Positions 18,699-25,076 of a stretch of DNA of 64,000 nt are shown piece after piece. The translations under genes and the position numbers were made by a program. Below the pieces are notes generated by a model. That model was not told where the DNA came from. It searched no databases and saw only the letters and a list, made by a program, of their open reading frames with translations. Position 1 is the first letter of the stretch. Each line of letters begins with the position of its first letter. This DNA is from Aquella oligotrophica (GTDB lineage: Bacteria; Pseudomonadota; Gammaproteobacteria; Burkholderiales; UBA11063). The DNA is taken from assembly GCF_002892535.1 (NCBI RefSeq), contig NZ_CP024847.1, positions 1,364,001 through 1,428,000 on the forward strand, read 5' to 3'.

Positions 18699-18788
18699 CC
18701 AGAGATTGCCAACGGACGGTTCCGTAGGAAAAATTTCCTTAATACCTCGTGGGCTCTGCCCCGAGGATAGGAAATTTTAGTCCTCTGG
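18699..18788. repeat. Large multi-branched palindromic element
   Basis: Outer arms CCAGAG (18699-18704) and CTCTGG (18783-18788) enclose a small hairpin ACGG-TT-CCGT (18716-18725) and a long hairpin: AAAATTTCCT (18730-18739) with AGGAAATTTT (18769-18778), and within it CCTCG-T-GGGC (18745-18754) with GCCCCGAGG (18758-18766). No ORF fits. It lacks a clean T tract and looks like a mobile palindromic repeat (MITE/REP-like) or an insertion-sequence end at the border of the toxin-antitoxin island. Confidence 0.45.
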
Positions 18789-18790
18789 CT

Positions 18791-18893
18791 TTACTCAGTC
18801 TTTTAAAAAGCAAGTTATTGATAGTTTAACAAAGTGTAAAGTTGATTGAGGTACATTTATCAGAAAAAAAACTGAGTTCTTACTCAGTCTTTT
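18791..18893 (+). repeat. 14-base direct repeat pair flanking 75 bases
   Basis: TTACTCAGTCTTTT occurs at 18791-18804 and again at 18880-18893. The second copy is the right arm of a terminator; the first has no pairing partner nearby. The duplication may be a scar of an insertion or deletion at the island border. Confidence 0.5.
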
Positions 18894-18895
18894 TC
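18864..18895 (+). terminator. Terminator-like hairpin in the island border
   Basis: A run of A, then ACTGAGT (18871-18877), loop TCTT, ACTCAGT (18882-18888), then CTTTTTC. No intact gene lies just upstream on the plus strand, so it probably terminates a lost gene or a small RNA. Confidence 0.5.
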
Positions 18896-19260
18896 TAGGT
18901 TAGGTCATAAGTCGAACAAGAAGCGGCTTGATGTTTTAGTTGCTTATATTGGTGCACTAGCTGTATCCTTAGCCCACGCCCTAAAGCTTCGGTATAGTGT
19001 CGGATTATTTCTAAGCTTGGCGAATGTCGCTTATTCTAATTGCTAGAATACTATTTTTTCTTTTTCTGATGTAAAAATGAGGTGATAACTATTTCAGTCT
19101 GGTCTTTAATCCAGTATGAAATTATAAAAGTGAATTGTTGTATAATGTGTGGTGATGTTGTTATTTTGAATAAAACTAATGGTTTACAGTTTGCATCACA
19201 GATAATGATTGATAAAATTATGCAAGTAGAAAAGTTTGCCATTTGAGAATTATGGAACTT
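18896..19260. other. Gene-free stretch at the island border
   Basis: About 365 bases with no convincing coding frame on either strand. A 63-codon minus-strand frame at 19051-19242 has low-complexity, Ile- and Lys-rich content, no ribosome binding site worth noting and no family resemblance. I see only decayed sequence here. Confidence 0.4.
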
Positions 19261-19467
19261 TTAGAATAAGCCAAGCCATAACTTTATAGCTTCGTCCACT
19301 TTTTGAATACTCAGTTCATCTAATCTCCCAATCTTTTCACCAACATCGCTTTTTAATATTGTGGTTATTTTATCCGCCATGGCTTGAGATATAACGGTCA
19401 GTCCATTAGATTTGTCTGGTAATATATTTATTCGAAAAGGCTCAGCATTACTGATGATACTATTAGT
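19261..19467 (-). pseudogene. MazF/PemK-type toxin remnant, C-terminal part only
   Basis: Minus-strand translation reads AEPFRINILPDKSNGLT, then AMADKITTIL, then VGEKIGRLDELSIQKVDEAI and LWLGLF before the stop at 19261-19263. This is the C-terminal half of MazF/PemK/ChpB endoribonucleases (P-x-x-x-NGL, a-x-x-DK-x-x-x-L, GR-L-D, LG-L). Upstream the frame runs into a TAA (19468-19470) with no start codon, and the N-terminal strands are missing. It is a dead toxin fragment in the toxin-antitoxin island, not reported by simple ORF calling because it has no ATG. Confidence 0.75.
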
Positions 19468-19603
19468 TTACTTTACGAAGAAGTGCTAAGTGACAGATGC
19501 AAAAATACAAAGGGTAATATGTTGATAGAAAAGTGCGTCTATGTCCATAATAGAGCATTGGATACTAAGACTTTCGCTATGGGTGGTTTCAAGAACTCTG
19601 ATG

Positions 19604-19864
19604 CTATTTATATATTTCTTTACGGTGTGCAATCCTCAGTACTAGTATGATTAATATGTTGTCTTGTATTTCACAAACTAGACGATAATCTTCTGCTCTG
19701 TAGCGCCATAATCGGGAAAGTTCGCTGGTTAGTGCCTTGCCTGACTGCCTAGGATTTTCCAAAGCTATTATTTTATCAATTTCTGCTGCTATTTGTTTTT
19801 GTACTGGTTTATCTAGCTTGTCAAATAACTTTGCTGCTTTTGTAGAAAACTGGACAGCCCACAT
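19604..19864 (-). CDS. relE: RelE/ParE-family toxin
   Basis: 86 residues, the normal size for the RelE/YoeB/ParE fold. Key features are the N-terminal strand MWAVQFSTKAAKLFDKLDK, then LWRYRAEDYRLVCEI and the C-terminal ILVLRIAHRKEIY, which is typical of ribosome-dependent RelE mRNA interferases (conserved Arg of WRYR, YRLV and the R/K-x-x-Y end). Its ATG overlaps the antitoxin stop by one base (TAATG on the minus strand), so the pair is translationally coupled with the antitoxin first. Likely a plasmid-addiction-like or stress-response module; the target is inferred from the family only. Confidence 0.9.
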   Translation of the reverse strand: MWAVQFSTKAAKLFDKLDKPVQKQIAAEIDKIIALENPRQSGKALTSELSRLWRYRAEDYRLVCEIQDNILIILVLRIAHRKEIYK

Positions 19865-20082
19865 TATAAGTTATTCCGTTTTTTTAGCTCTTCCCACGAA
19901 ATAGTTGTACTATTCCCAGATCGGATATCCTCTAATTCTTTCTCCGCCAGATATATATCTTCCATATCATCCAAATACTCTATTAGTGCCTGTTTGACAT
20001 AAAAAGACTTAGTCCGGTGAGTTTTTTCAGCAAGGTTATTCAATCTTTGCTCTATTTCAGCATCAAGCCTAATTGCTAACAT
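19864..20082 (-). CDS. relB: Antitoxin of the RelB/DinJ or RHH type, partner of the adjacent RelE
   Basis: The true start is the ATG at 20082 (protein MLAIRLDAEIEQRLNNLAEK..., 72 residues), because it begins with the ribbon-helix-helix strand MLAIRLD. The longer frame to 20184 adds a stretch without homology. The N-terminal RHH should bind operator DNA; the C-terminal helix (DIYLAEKELEDIRSG onward) should wrap the toxin. Just upstream, between 20101 and 20120, lies GTTATACATGTCATAC, a near-palindrome around ACATGT that could be the autoregulatory operator. Very similar in plan to the second pair at 21485-21956. Confidence 0.85.
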   Translation of the reverse strand: MLAIRLDAEIEQRLNNLAEKTHRTKSFYVKQALIEYLDDMEDIYLAEKELEDIRSGNSTTISWEELKKRNNL

Positions 20083-20101
20083 TTGCTTATCTTTCAAAAA
20101 T

Positions 20102-20118
20102 GTTATACATGTCATACA
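20102..20118 (-). promoter_or_regulatory. Candidate autoregulatory operator of the first toxin-antitoxin pair
   Basis: TGTTATACATGTCATAC is a near-palindrome centred on ACATGT, about 20-35 bases upstream of the antitoxin start, the position where RHH antitoxins usually bind. Assigned by position and symmetry only. Confidence 0.4.
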
Positions 20119-20245
20119 GATAATTATATCAGTAACGTTAATTCTTGTCAATTGCTTTATAAAGCATGATGTTTTTCGACCCATTTACCCAAATCTGAAA
20201 CTGTAAAAATCTGGTTTAATTTATTATTTTAGGGTATAATATTGT

Positions 20246-20488
20246 ATGAAATTAAAGATGGTCAAAATTGATTTTGATAGCGATACAGTTAAATTAATGT
20301 CAGAAAGAATAAATATTCTTTCTTGGGCAATTGGTGGTATTGGCTATCTGGGATTTAACATCCAATGATTAAATAAAGCTATTACCGTTATATTAGGATG
20401 GCTAGTGCTTCAATATATATCCTTTGCTTTGCTTAAAGTAAGTAAGACGATAAAAAAAGAGGAGGAACAAAAAGGTGGAACTACTTAA
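20246..20488 (+). pseudogene. Small membrane-protein gene with an in-frame TGA
   Basis: ATG at 20246. Forty codons end NILSWAIGGIGYLGFNIQ and then TGA (20366-20368). The same frame continues without a break, LNKAITVILGWLVLQYISFA and then a Lys/Glu-rich tail KTIKKEEEQKGGTT, to a TAA at 20486-20488. The whole would be an 80-residue protein with two membrane segments. The simplest reading is a Trp (TGG) to TGA nonsense mutation. Readthrough or use of the 40-residue product cannot be excluded. It overlaps the next tiny gene by 14 bases, suggesting that the two were a phage- or plasmid-like operon. Confidence 0.5.
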
Positions 20489-20588
20489 ATTAATCTTTCT
20501 AAATGTAGTGGTTATTGCTGGGGCTTTTTATTTACTACACTTAGCAGTTAAAAACGCAAAACAGAAATCTAAACACCGGCATGTTTAG
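20475..20588 (+). CDS. 37-residue membrane peptide
   Basis: GTG start at 20475, preceded by GGAGG at 20461-20465 (nine-base spacing), one of the strongest ribosome binding sites in the region. The peptide is LLKLIFLNVVVIAGAFYLLH, one membrane segment, then a strongly basic tail VKNAKQKSKHRHV. It is followed by an intrinsic terminator. Size, a single hydrophobic helix and a basic end recall small toxic peptides, holin accessories and small membrane regulators; no family is recognised. Confidence 0.55.
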   Translation: MELLKLIFLNVVVIAGAFYLLHLAVKNAKQKSKHRHV

Positions 20589-20597
20589 CTTTCCTAG

Positions 20598-20628
20598 AAA
20601 AAAAGACCACTTAATAAGTGGTTTTTTA
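20598..20628. terminator. Intrinsic terminator, bidirectional
   Basis: A-rich arm, CCACTT-AAT-AAGTGG stem, then TTTTTTATT. It serves the tiny membrane-protein operon on the plus strand and probably also the minus-strand DUF1640-like gene that ends at 20658. Confidence 0.85.
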
Positions 20629-20657
20629 TTAGACCGTTTTCCTAACTAACTGGTGAA

Positions 20658-20987
20658 TCATAACCAATGGAAGCCTTTAGCGAGCATACCGCCTATGGTA
20701 ATTACTACTGTTATTCCTGTCCATACCGTAAATTTTAAGCTGTCGTAACGGTACTGCTCAATTTTAGCAGTTAAGCGTAATTCAGCCTCACTAATATCCC
20801 GCTTAACTAATAGCATATCATCACCTTTATCAGCAAGTTCTTTTGTTTCTAGATCTTGTTTTATATCAGCTTTTACTTCAGCGATAATTTGTTCTAGGCG
20901 TTTAGCCTGAACTTCTGCTTGCTTATCAGTAAAACCAGCTTCTTTTAGCTCGTGTATATAATCAACTATCGATAATGTCTTTGACAT
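20658..20987 (-). CDS. DUF1640/CCDC90-like coiled-coil membrane protein
   Basis: 109 residues. An N-terminal helix (YIHELKEAGFTDKQAEVQAK) is followed by a long coiled coil and ends with one membrane segment (FTVWTGITVVITIGGMLAKG). This is the layout of DUF1640 proteins, which are common beside toxin-antitoxin genes on mobile DNA in proteobacteria; their function is unknown. The ribosome binding site is AGGATTGATTAATG. No toxin is adjacent on the same strand, so if it belongs to a two-part system the partner is missing or unrecognised. Confidence 0.8.
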   Translation of the reverse strand: MSKTLSIVDYIHELKEAGFTDKQAEVQAKRLEQIIAEVKADIKQDLETKELADKGDDMLLVKRDISEAELRLTAKIEQYRYDSLKFTVWTGITVVITIGGMLAKGFHWL

Positions 20988-21083
20988 TAATCAATCCTTT
21001 TAATGAGAATATTTTAATCCATTATGTAAGTCAATGTCAGTCGATTAACCCATCTTACAGGGCAAACTAGCACTTAAATATTT

Positions 21084-21311
21084 TTATATTTGTTCAGCTC
21101 TATATTCAAATAGCTCGGCATCTTCTTTTAAGTTTTGAGCAAGTAGAATATCTTTGATAAATGTTACGGGTAAATCTTGATTTTCTGATGCTAACTTATC
21201 AAGCTTAGCCCAATACCCAATTTGTGAAGATATTGATCTATGCTCAGCAATAGCATGCCTTTTGGCTACAGTATAAAGCTCATCTTCGATTTTAATTGAG
21301 TGAAAGCTCAT
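21084..21311 (-). CDS. ParD-like antitoxin without a partner toxin
   Basis: 75 residues from the ATG at 21311 (MSFHSIKIEDELYTVAKRHA); the ribosome binding site AAGGAAATTACC favours this start over the upstream ATG at 21356. The pattern IKIEDEL ... AEHRSISSQIGYWAKLDKL ... LPVTFIKDIL matches the ParD-like antitoxin family (ribbon-helix-helix followed by QI-x-YWA). No ParE or other toxin frame abuts it: the nearest gene downstream on its strand is the DUF1640-like gene almost 100 bases away. An orphan antitoxin may counter a toxin elsewhere or be a remnant. Confidence 0.8.
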   Translation of the reverse strand: MSFHSIKIEDELYTVAKRHAIAEHRSISSQIGYWAKLDKLASENQDLPVTFIKDILLAQNLKEDAELFEYRAEQI

Positions 21312-21484
21312 GGTAATTTCCTTACAATAATATAGCATAATAGTAGCACATTTCAAATTAATTAGTCAGCATCATATGAGGAGATGCGCCAAAATATTAA
21401 AGAAATACATTGTATTTGTCTGGATGTATGCAGTATAATAATTGTGTGATACGTTTGTGTTACAAAAATCATTGAGGATAAAAA

Positions 21485-21694
21485 ATGAATATCAGACTAG
21501 ATAATGAATTGGAGCAAAAATTAAATTATTTTGCCCATGAACTTCATACAACTAAAACTGAACTGGTAAAACCATATATTTTGAGAATGCTAGAAGATCT
21601 GGAAGATTATTATCATGCTCATAAAGCCTTACAAGATGAAGGCTCAATTAGCATTGATGAATTAGAGAAAGAATTTGCTCATGTGGCAGATTGA
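21485..21694 (+). CDS. relB: Antitoxin of the second RelBE-like pair
   Basis: 69 residues, MNIRLDNELEQKLNYFAHEL at the N-terminus (ribbon-helix-helix) and an acidic C-terminal helix that should bind the toxin. Ribosome binding site GAGG at 21474-21477 before the ATG. It resembles the antitoxin at 19864-20082 in plan and partly in sequence (I-R-L-D-x-E-x-E-Q-x-L-N), so the two modules may share an origin and could cross-talk. The toxin start lies 14 bases inside the 3' end of this gene. Confidence 0.87.
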   Translation: MNIRLDNELEQKLNYFAHELHTTKTELVKPYILRMLEDLEDYYHAHKALQDEGSISIDELEKEFAHVAD

Positions 21695-21956
21695 GTTTAA
21701 GCCGAAAGCTGCTAAAGAATTAAGAAAACTCGATCCAAAGCATGCCCGGCAGATTCTTTCCTGGTTGAGAGTTCGGCTGGATAGTGGTGCAGATCCCAGA
21801 TTATTTGCTGAACAGTTAACTGGAAATTTTAAAGATTTCTGGAGATTCAGAATAGGTGATTTTAGAATTGTATTTCAACCTGAAGAGCAAAAGTTATTAA
21901 TTCTTGTTGTTCGAATTGCTCATCGTAAAGAAGTTTATCATACTGACTTAAACTAA
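21681..21956 (+). CDS. relE: RelE-family toxin of the second pair
   Basis: 91 residues from the ATG at 21681 (MWQIEFKPKAAKELRKLDPK). A TTG two codons upstream is possible, but the first module also starts MW, which supports this choice. Conserved positions include FWRFRIGDFRIVF and LILVVRIAHRKEVYH. Compared with the toxin at 19604 it is a paralogue with the same C-terminal RIAHRKE(I/V)Y. Family role: ribosome-dependent mRNA cleavage, held off by the antitoxin. Confidence 0.92.
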   Translation: MWQIEFKPKAAKELRKLDPKHARQILSWLRVRLDSGADPRLFAEQLTGNFKDFWRFRIGDFRIVFQPEEQKLLILVVRIAHRKEVYHTDLN

Positions 21957-22011
21957 TTCCAACCTAATTTAGCTAGCTATAATTGTCATACTTGGACAAC
22001 TATAAGTATCG

Positions 22012-22038
22012 AAATTCACCTAAGACAGGTGATTTTTG
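22012..22038 (+). terminator. Intrinsic terminator after the second toxin-antitoxin pair
   Basis: AAATTCACCT / AGGTGATTT stem with a one-base bulge and loop AAGAC, followed by TTTTTG. Ends the plus-strand toxin operon before lipoprotein 4. Confidence 0.75.
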
Positions 22039-22110
22039 TATTTCTAGCAGGTAAAATCGACATCCATTAATCAATTCCTAGCTTTAGCAAATCTATTTTG
22101 CAACCACATT

Positions 22111-22202
22111 TTTACCCACCCAAATTCTTTGGGTGGTAAATCTATTTGTGTTATTTTATGCGGGTTTTAAAATCTGGGGGAATTTCATACAATAGCTCCC
22201 GT
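22111..22202 (+). promoter_or_regulatory. Lipoprotein-family promoter module, copy 2
   Basis: Almost perfect palindrome TTTACCCACCCAAA / TTTGGGTGGTAAA (22111-22140), then TGTGTTATTTTATGCGGG, TTTTAAAAT, and -10 CATACAAT (22186-22193) followed by AGCTCCCG. The -10 and start-site block is identical in ten positions to copy 1. It controls lipoprotein 4; the leader is about 80 bases. Confidence 0.72.
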
Positions 22203-22282
22203 AGCAAATCAAAGCTTAGTTTAAGCAGTAGCTTGACTAACTTTGGCTAAATTAGTTTAACAAAACATAAAAAAGGGAAATC

Positions 22283-24805
22283 ATGAAAAGAAATCAAATC
22301 TCATTATTACTTAGTTCACTAGTTATCTCAGCATCTATTCTTGCTGGTTGTAATTCTGGGACTAGCTCGGCTGGTTCATCAACTGCTACTGAGACGGCAA
22401 CTGAAGTTCGTCAGTCACCAGTTGGCATTTCGCCAATGGCAGCCATTCCATTAACTGGTGTAGGGCATCAGTTTACTTTACGTATCTCTAATAGCTCGGC
22501 AAATGACTATAGCTTGGATAAAATCGAAGTGATTGATCCACTAACTGGTAGAAGTGCGCTTGATAAAGTTAGCGTTAATCGTGATCTATGCGAAAAAGTT
22601 GCTAAAAATAGCTACTGCGCGATCAAAATTACGCCACAAGTAGATAAATCTGCTGCATTCATCATCAAAGCGACCTTATCGGCTAATGGTAAGCAAGAAG
22701 TAGTAAGCCAACTAATCCGTATTAGCGATAAAGTTAAATCACACAATAGTATTTACTTTACCAATGATATTAGTGAAGTTGTCGCAGACAAAAAGTCTAA
22801 CTATACTTTGGCATTACCTGTGGTACTCGATGATGATTTCTCAGCGATGAAAGTAAGTAATGGTTTACTTGATTGTGAAGGTAAATCCAAAGGTTCTTCA
22901 TGTACTTATATCTTAAATGGCTCTATCAGTGCCGATAAGACTTTAGTTGCGACCAATATCGAGGGTACGCATAAGAAAGATGGTACTAAAGAGCAGCTAC
23001 TAAAATCAAATACTTTAGTGCGTGCTAATATGAATTATACGAAAGTTTTATTATCTCAGCCAGCAGATATCGTTGCAAAAAAAGATGGTTCAGCACATGA
23101 TCCAGTTAGCGTAATTGCCTATAATCTTGGGAATGTAGCAGCGACAGATATCAATGTAAAAACCTCAGTAGGCTTCAGTGCGACTAATACTTGCGGTACA
23201 GAACTTGGTGGTGGTACCGGCTGTGCTATTCCGGTGAGCGTAACAAATAGCGATGAGCAAGTAAGTGTTAGCGGTAGCCTTACGTTTGAATATAATAGAG
23301 GTAAATCTGCAAGTACCCAACTATTTTATGATGCGCTAAATCTAGATACCAAACTTGAGCTTACACCTAAAGGTAACCCAGATTTTAACAGTATGGTGAT
23401 CGGAGATCAGCCGCGAACAGCTATTTACACCCTCACGAATAGTGGTGATAAAACCTTGACTGGCATTCAGATTAGACTTGATGCTCCTGATTTTAGTCAT
23501 AGTTTGTGTCCAAGTGCACTAGCTAGTGGCGAAACATGTGATATTACAGTTACATATAATCCACAAGCGGTAAATTCAGGTAATACCAATCTTGCAGTTA
23601 CTGGTAAATACACGACAAAAGAAGGTCAAACTACTACTGATAAAACAATCTATGCCGCTACTCCAATTACTTACTCAGCGCTTAATGCATTTACTAGTTT
23701 TAAGGTATCGCCAGAATTAGGGCATAATTTTGTTGCAAAAACTGGTACTTCAGTCAGCCATGATTATACAATCACCAATGTAAGTAACTATGCTTCAACA
23801 CTTAGTGCGGCAAAAGTTTCAACTAATGTGGCTTCTACTGCTGGCGAATTTACTTTGGATAAAGGATGTGAAACAACTCTGAACGCTAATGGCGGGAGTT
23901 GTAAACTCGGGGCTATCTTTGCGCCAAAAGTAGACCATAATATCAAAGATATTGCAATAACTGTACCAGCTTCAGGACCTAATGGTAGCGCAGGAGAAGA
24001 TCTCGAATTAAAAGCTAATTTATTCTCGAAAGCAGATGCTGCTGATGCGCCGAATATTACAGTAGTGGGTCCAATAGTTTTCCCTTACGAGGGTAATTTA
24101 GGTGGCTCATTTGTTGTAGACGCCGATGATATGTTTGCTGCAACGAGAATTTCTTTTGGCATGTTTAGTGGTAGAAAGGTATCATTACACTATACTTTTG
24201 AAAATAAGGGGCCTGGGGCGGCTAATAATTTCAATGTTGCAGTCAGTGGAATTTCTTCATCTTTTGCAATTGATATAGATAACACTAATTGTCCAATTGG
24301 TGAAACTTCAAGAGTTTTCGCAAAAGATGATAAATGTGATGTTTCGGTAAATATTCCTAAAGAGAAGTATTTCGCAGCCGGAATGCTAAATGGTGCTGAT
24401 TTTACTGATAATCTGGTTTTACCATATAGCTATGAAAACCTTGCCACAACTACTTATGAAGAGAAAACTACCAATCCGGTTGAAGTAAAAATTTCTACCA
24501 ATGTAGCAGAAGGTTTAACTCTTACACCTAAAATGGATGGTAATAATGTTATTCTAGATGTAGAACATGCTGGGCTAAATAAACTGGTATCTAAAACAGA
24601 TACTGAGATTACTGTATCTGCTACAATTAAAGGTATCCCTGATCCAAAATTAAGCTGTGATGTAGCGGCTGGTTCTTTGAAAGAATGTACAGTTCTTAAA
24701 TTACCTGCTTCTTTTCCTAAAGGCGAACATTCTCTTGATGTAACGATCACACCAAAAAGCGATGCTAATCTTAAACAGCATAGAGTTGTTAAGTTTACTG
24801 TCTAA
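22283..24805 (+). CDS. Large repeat-containing lipoprotein, family member 4
   Basis: 840 residues. Lipobox LAGC (Cys 23) and a Ser/Thr/Gly tether. The family hallmark is SNYTLALPVVLDDDFSAMKV followed by DCEGKSKGSSCTY. After it come several modules of HYDIN/choice-of-anchor type, e.g. YTLTNSGDKTLTGIQI with CPSALASGETCDITVTYNP, and YTITNVSNYASTL with CETTLNANGGSCKLGAIFAP. The pairs of Cys per module could form disulfides in the oxidising periplasm or outside. Ribosome binding site AAGGGAAATC before the ATG. Controlled by promoter module copy 2 and closed by a terminator at 24843. Confidence 0.8.
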   Translation: MKRNQISLLLSSLVISASILAGCNSGTSSAGSSTATETATEVRQSPVGISPMAAIPLTGVGHQFTLRISNSSANDYSLDKIEVIDPLTGRSALDKVSVNRDLCEKVAKNSYCAIKITPQVDKSAAFIIKATLSANGKQEVVSQLIRISDKVKSHNSIYFTNDISEVVADKKSNYTLALPVVLDDDFSAMKVSNGLLDCEGKSKGSSCTYILNGSISADKTLVATNIEGTHKKDGTKEQLLKSNTLVRANMNYTKVLLSQPADIVAKKDGSAHDPVSVIAYNLGNVAATDINVKTSVGFSATNTCGTELGGGTGCAIPVSVTNSDEQVSVSGSLTFEYNRGKSASTQLFYDALNLDTKLELTPKGNPDFNSMVIGDQPRTAIYTLTNSGDKTLTGIQIRLDAPDFSHSLCPSALASGETCDITVTYNPQAVNSGNTNLAVTGKYTTKEGQTTTDKTIYAATPITYSALNAFTSFKVSPELGHNFVAKTGTSVSHDYTITNVSNYASTLSAAKVSTNVASTAGEFTLDKGCETTLNANGGSCKLGAIFAPKVDHNIKDIAITVPASGPNGSAGEDLELKANLFSKADAADAPNITVVGPIVFPYEGNLGGSFVVDADDMFAATRISFGMFSGRKVSLHYTFENKGPGAANNFNVAVSGISSSFAIDIDNTNCPIGETSRVFAKDDKCDVSVNIPKEKYFAAGMLNGADFTDNLVLPYSYENLATTTYEEKTTNPVEVKISTNVAEGLTLTPKMDGNNVILDVEHAGLNKLVSKTDTEITVSATIKGIPDPKLSCDVAAGSLKECTVLKLPASFPKGEHSLDVTITPKSDANLKQHRVVKFTV

Positions 24806-24842
24806 GGGGTGCTTGATTTAAACAAGATTTTACAATCATGTT

Positions 24843-24870
24843 AACCCAGATTTTTGATCTGGGTTTTTTA
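24843..24870 (+). terminator. Intrinsic terminator after lipoprotein 4
   Basis: AACCCAGAT-TTTTG-ATCTGGGTT followed by TTTTTA; nine-base-pair stem. Confidence 0.9.
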
Positions 24871-24928
24871 TGCTTTAATTTATGAGCTATAAGTATAAGT
24901 AAGCCCTATACCCAATCAATTATTCTAT

Positions 24929-25020
24929 TTTTACACCCCTAAATAAATAGGGGGTAAAGATACATGTGTAATTTTAAGCGGGTTTTAAATTGCAGGGTAA
25001 AACTATATAATCATCTCTGT
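24929..25020 (+). promoter_or_regulatory. Lipoprotein-family promoter module, copy 3
   Basis: Palindrome TTTACACCCCTA / TAGGGGGTAAA (24929-24958), then TGTGTAATTTTAAGCGGG, TTTTAAAT, and -10 TATATAAT (25004-25011). The order and spacing match copies 1 and 2, while the palindrome's inner bases differ, so the arm ends (TTTAC...GTAAA) and the TGTGTNATTTTA block are the constrained parts. It controls lipoprotein 5. Confidence 0.65.
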
Positions 25021-25076
25021 AGATACAGTCAGCTTCTTGATTTAAAATCTATTTTCAAATGTTTTGAGGAAGGTAT

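Noticed and set aside
18531-18770. 79-codon plus-strand ORF
   Set aside because: It runs across a terminator and into the large palindrome, has no ribosome binding site and no protein-like composition.
18896-19050. Integrase or transposase fragment
   Set aside because: The stretch looked possible by composition, but translation of all frames is broken and gives no motif.
19051-19242. 63-codon minus-strand ORF in the gene-free stretch
   Set aside because: Low-complexity content, no start signal and no family resemblance.
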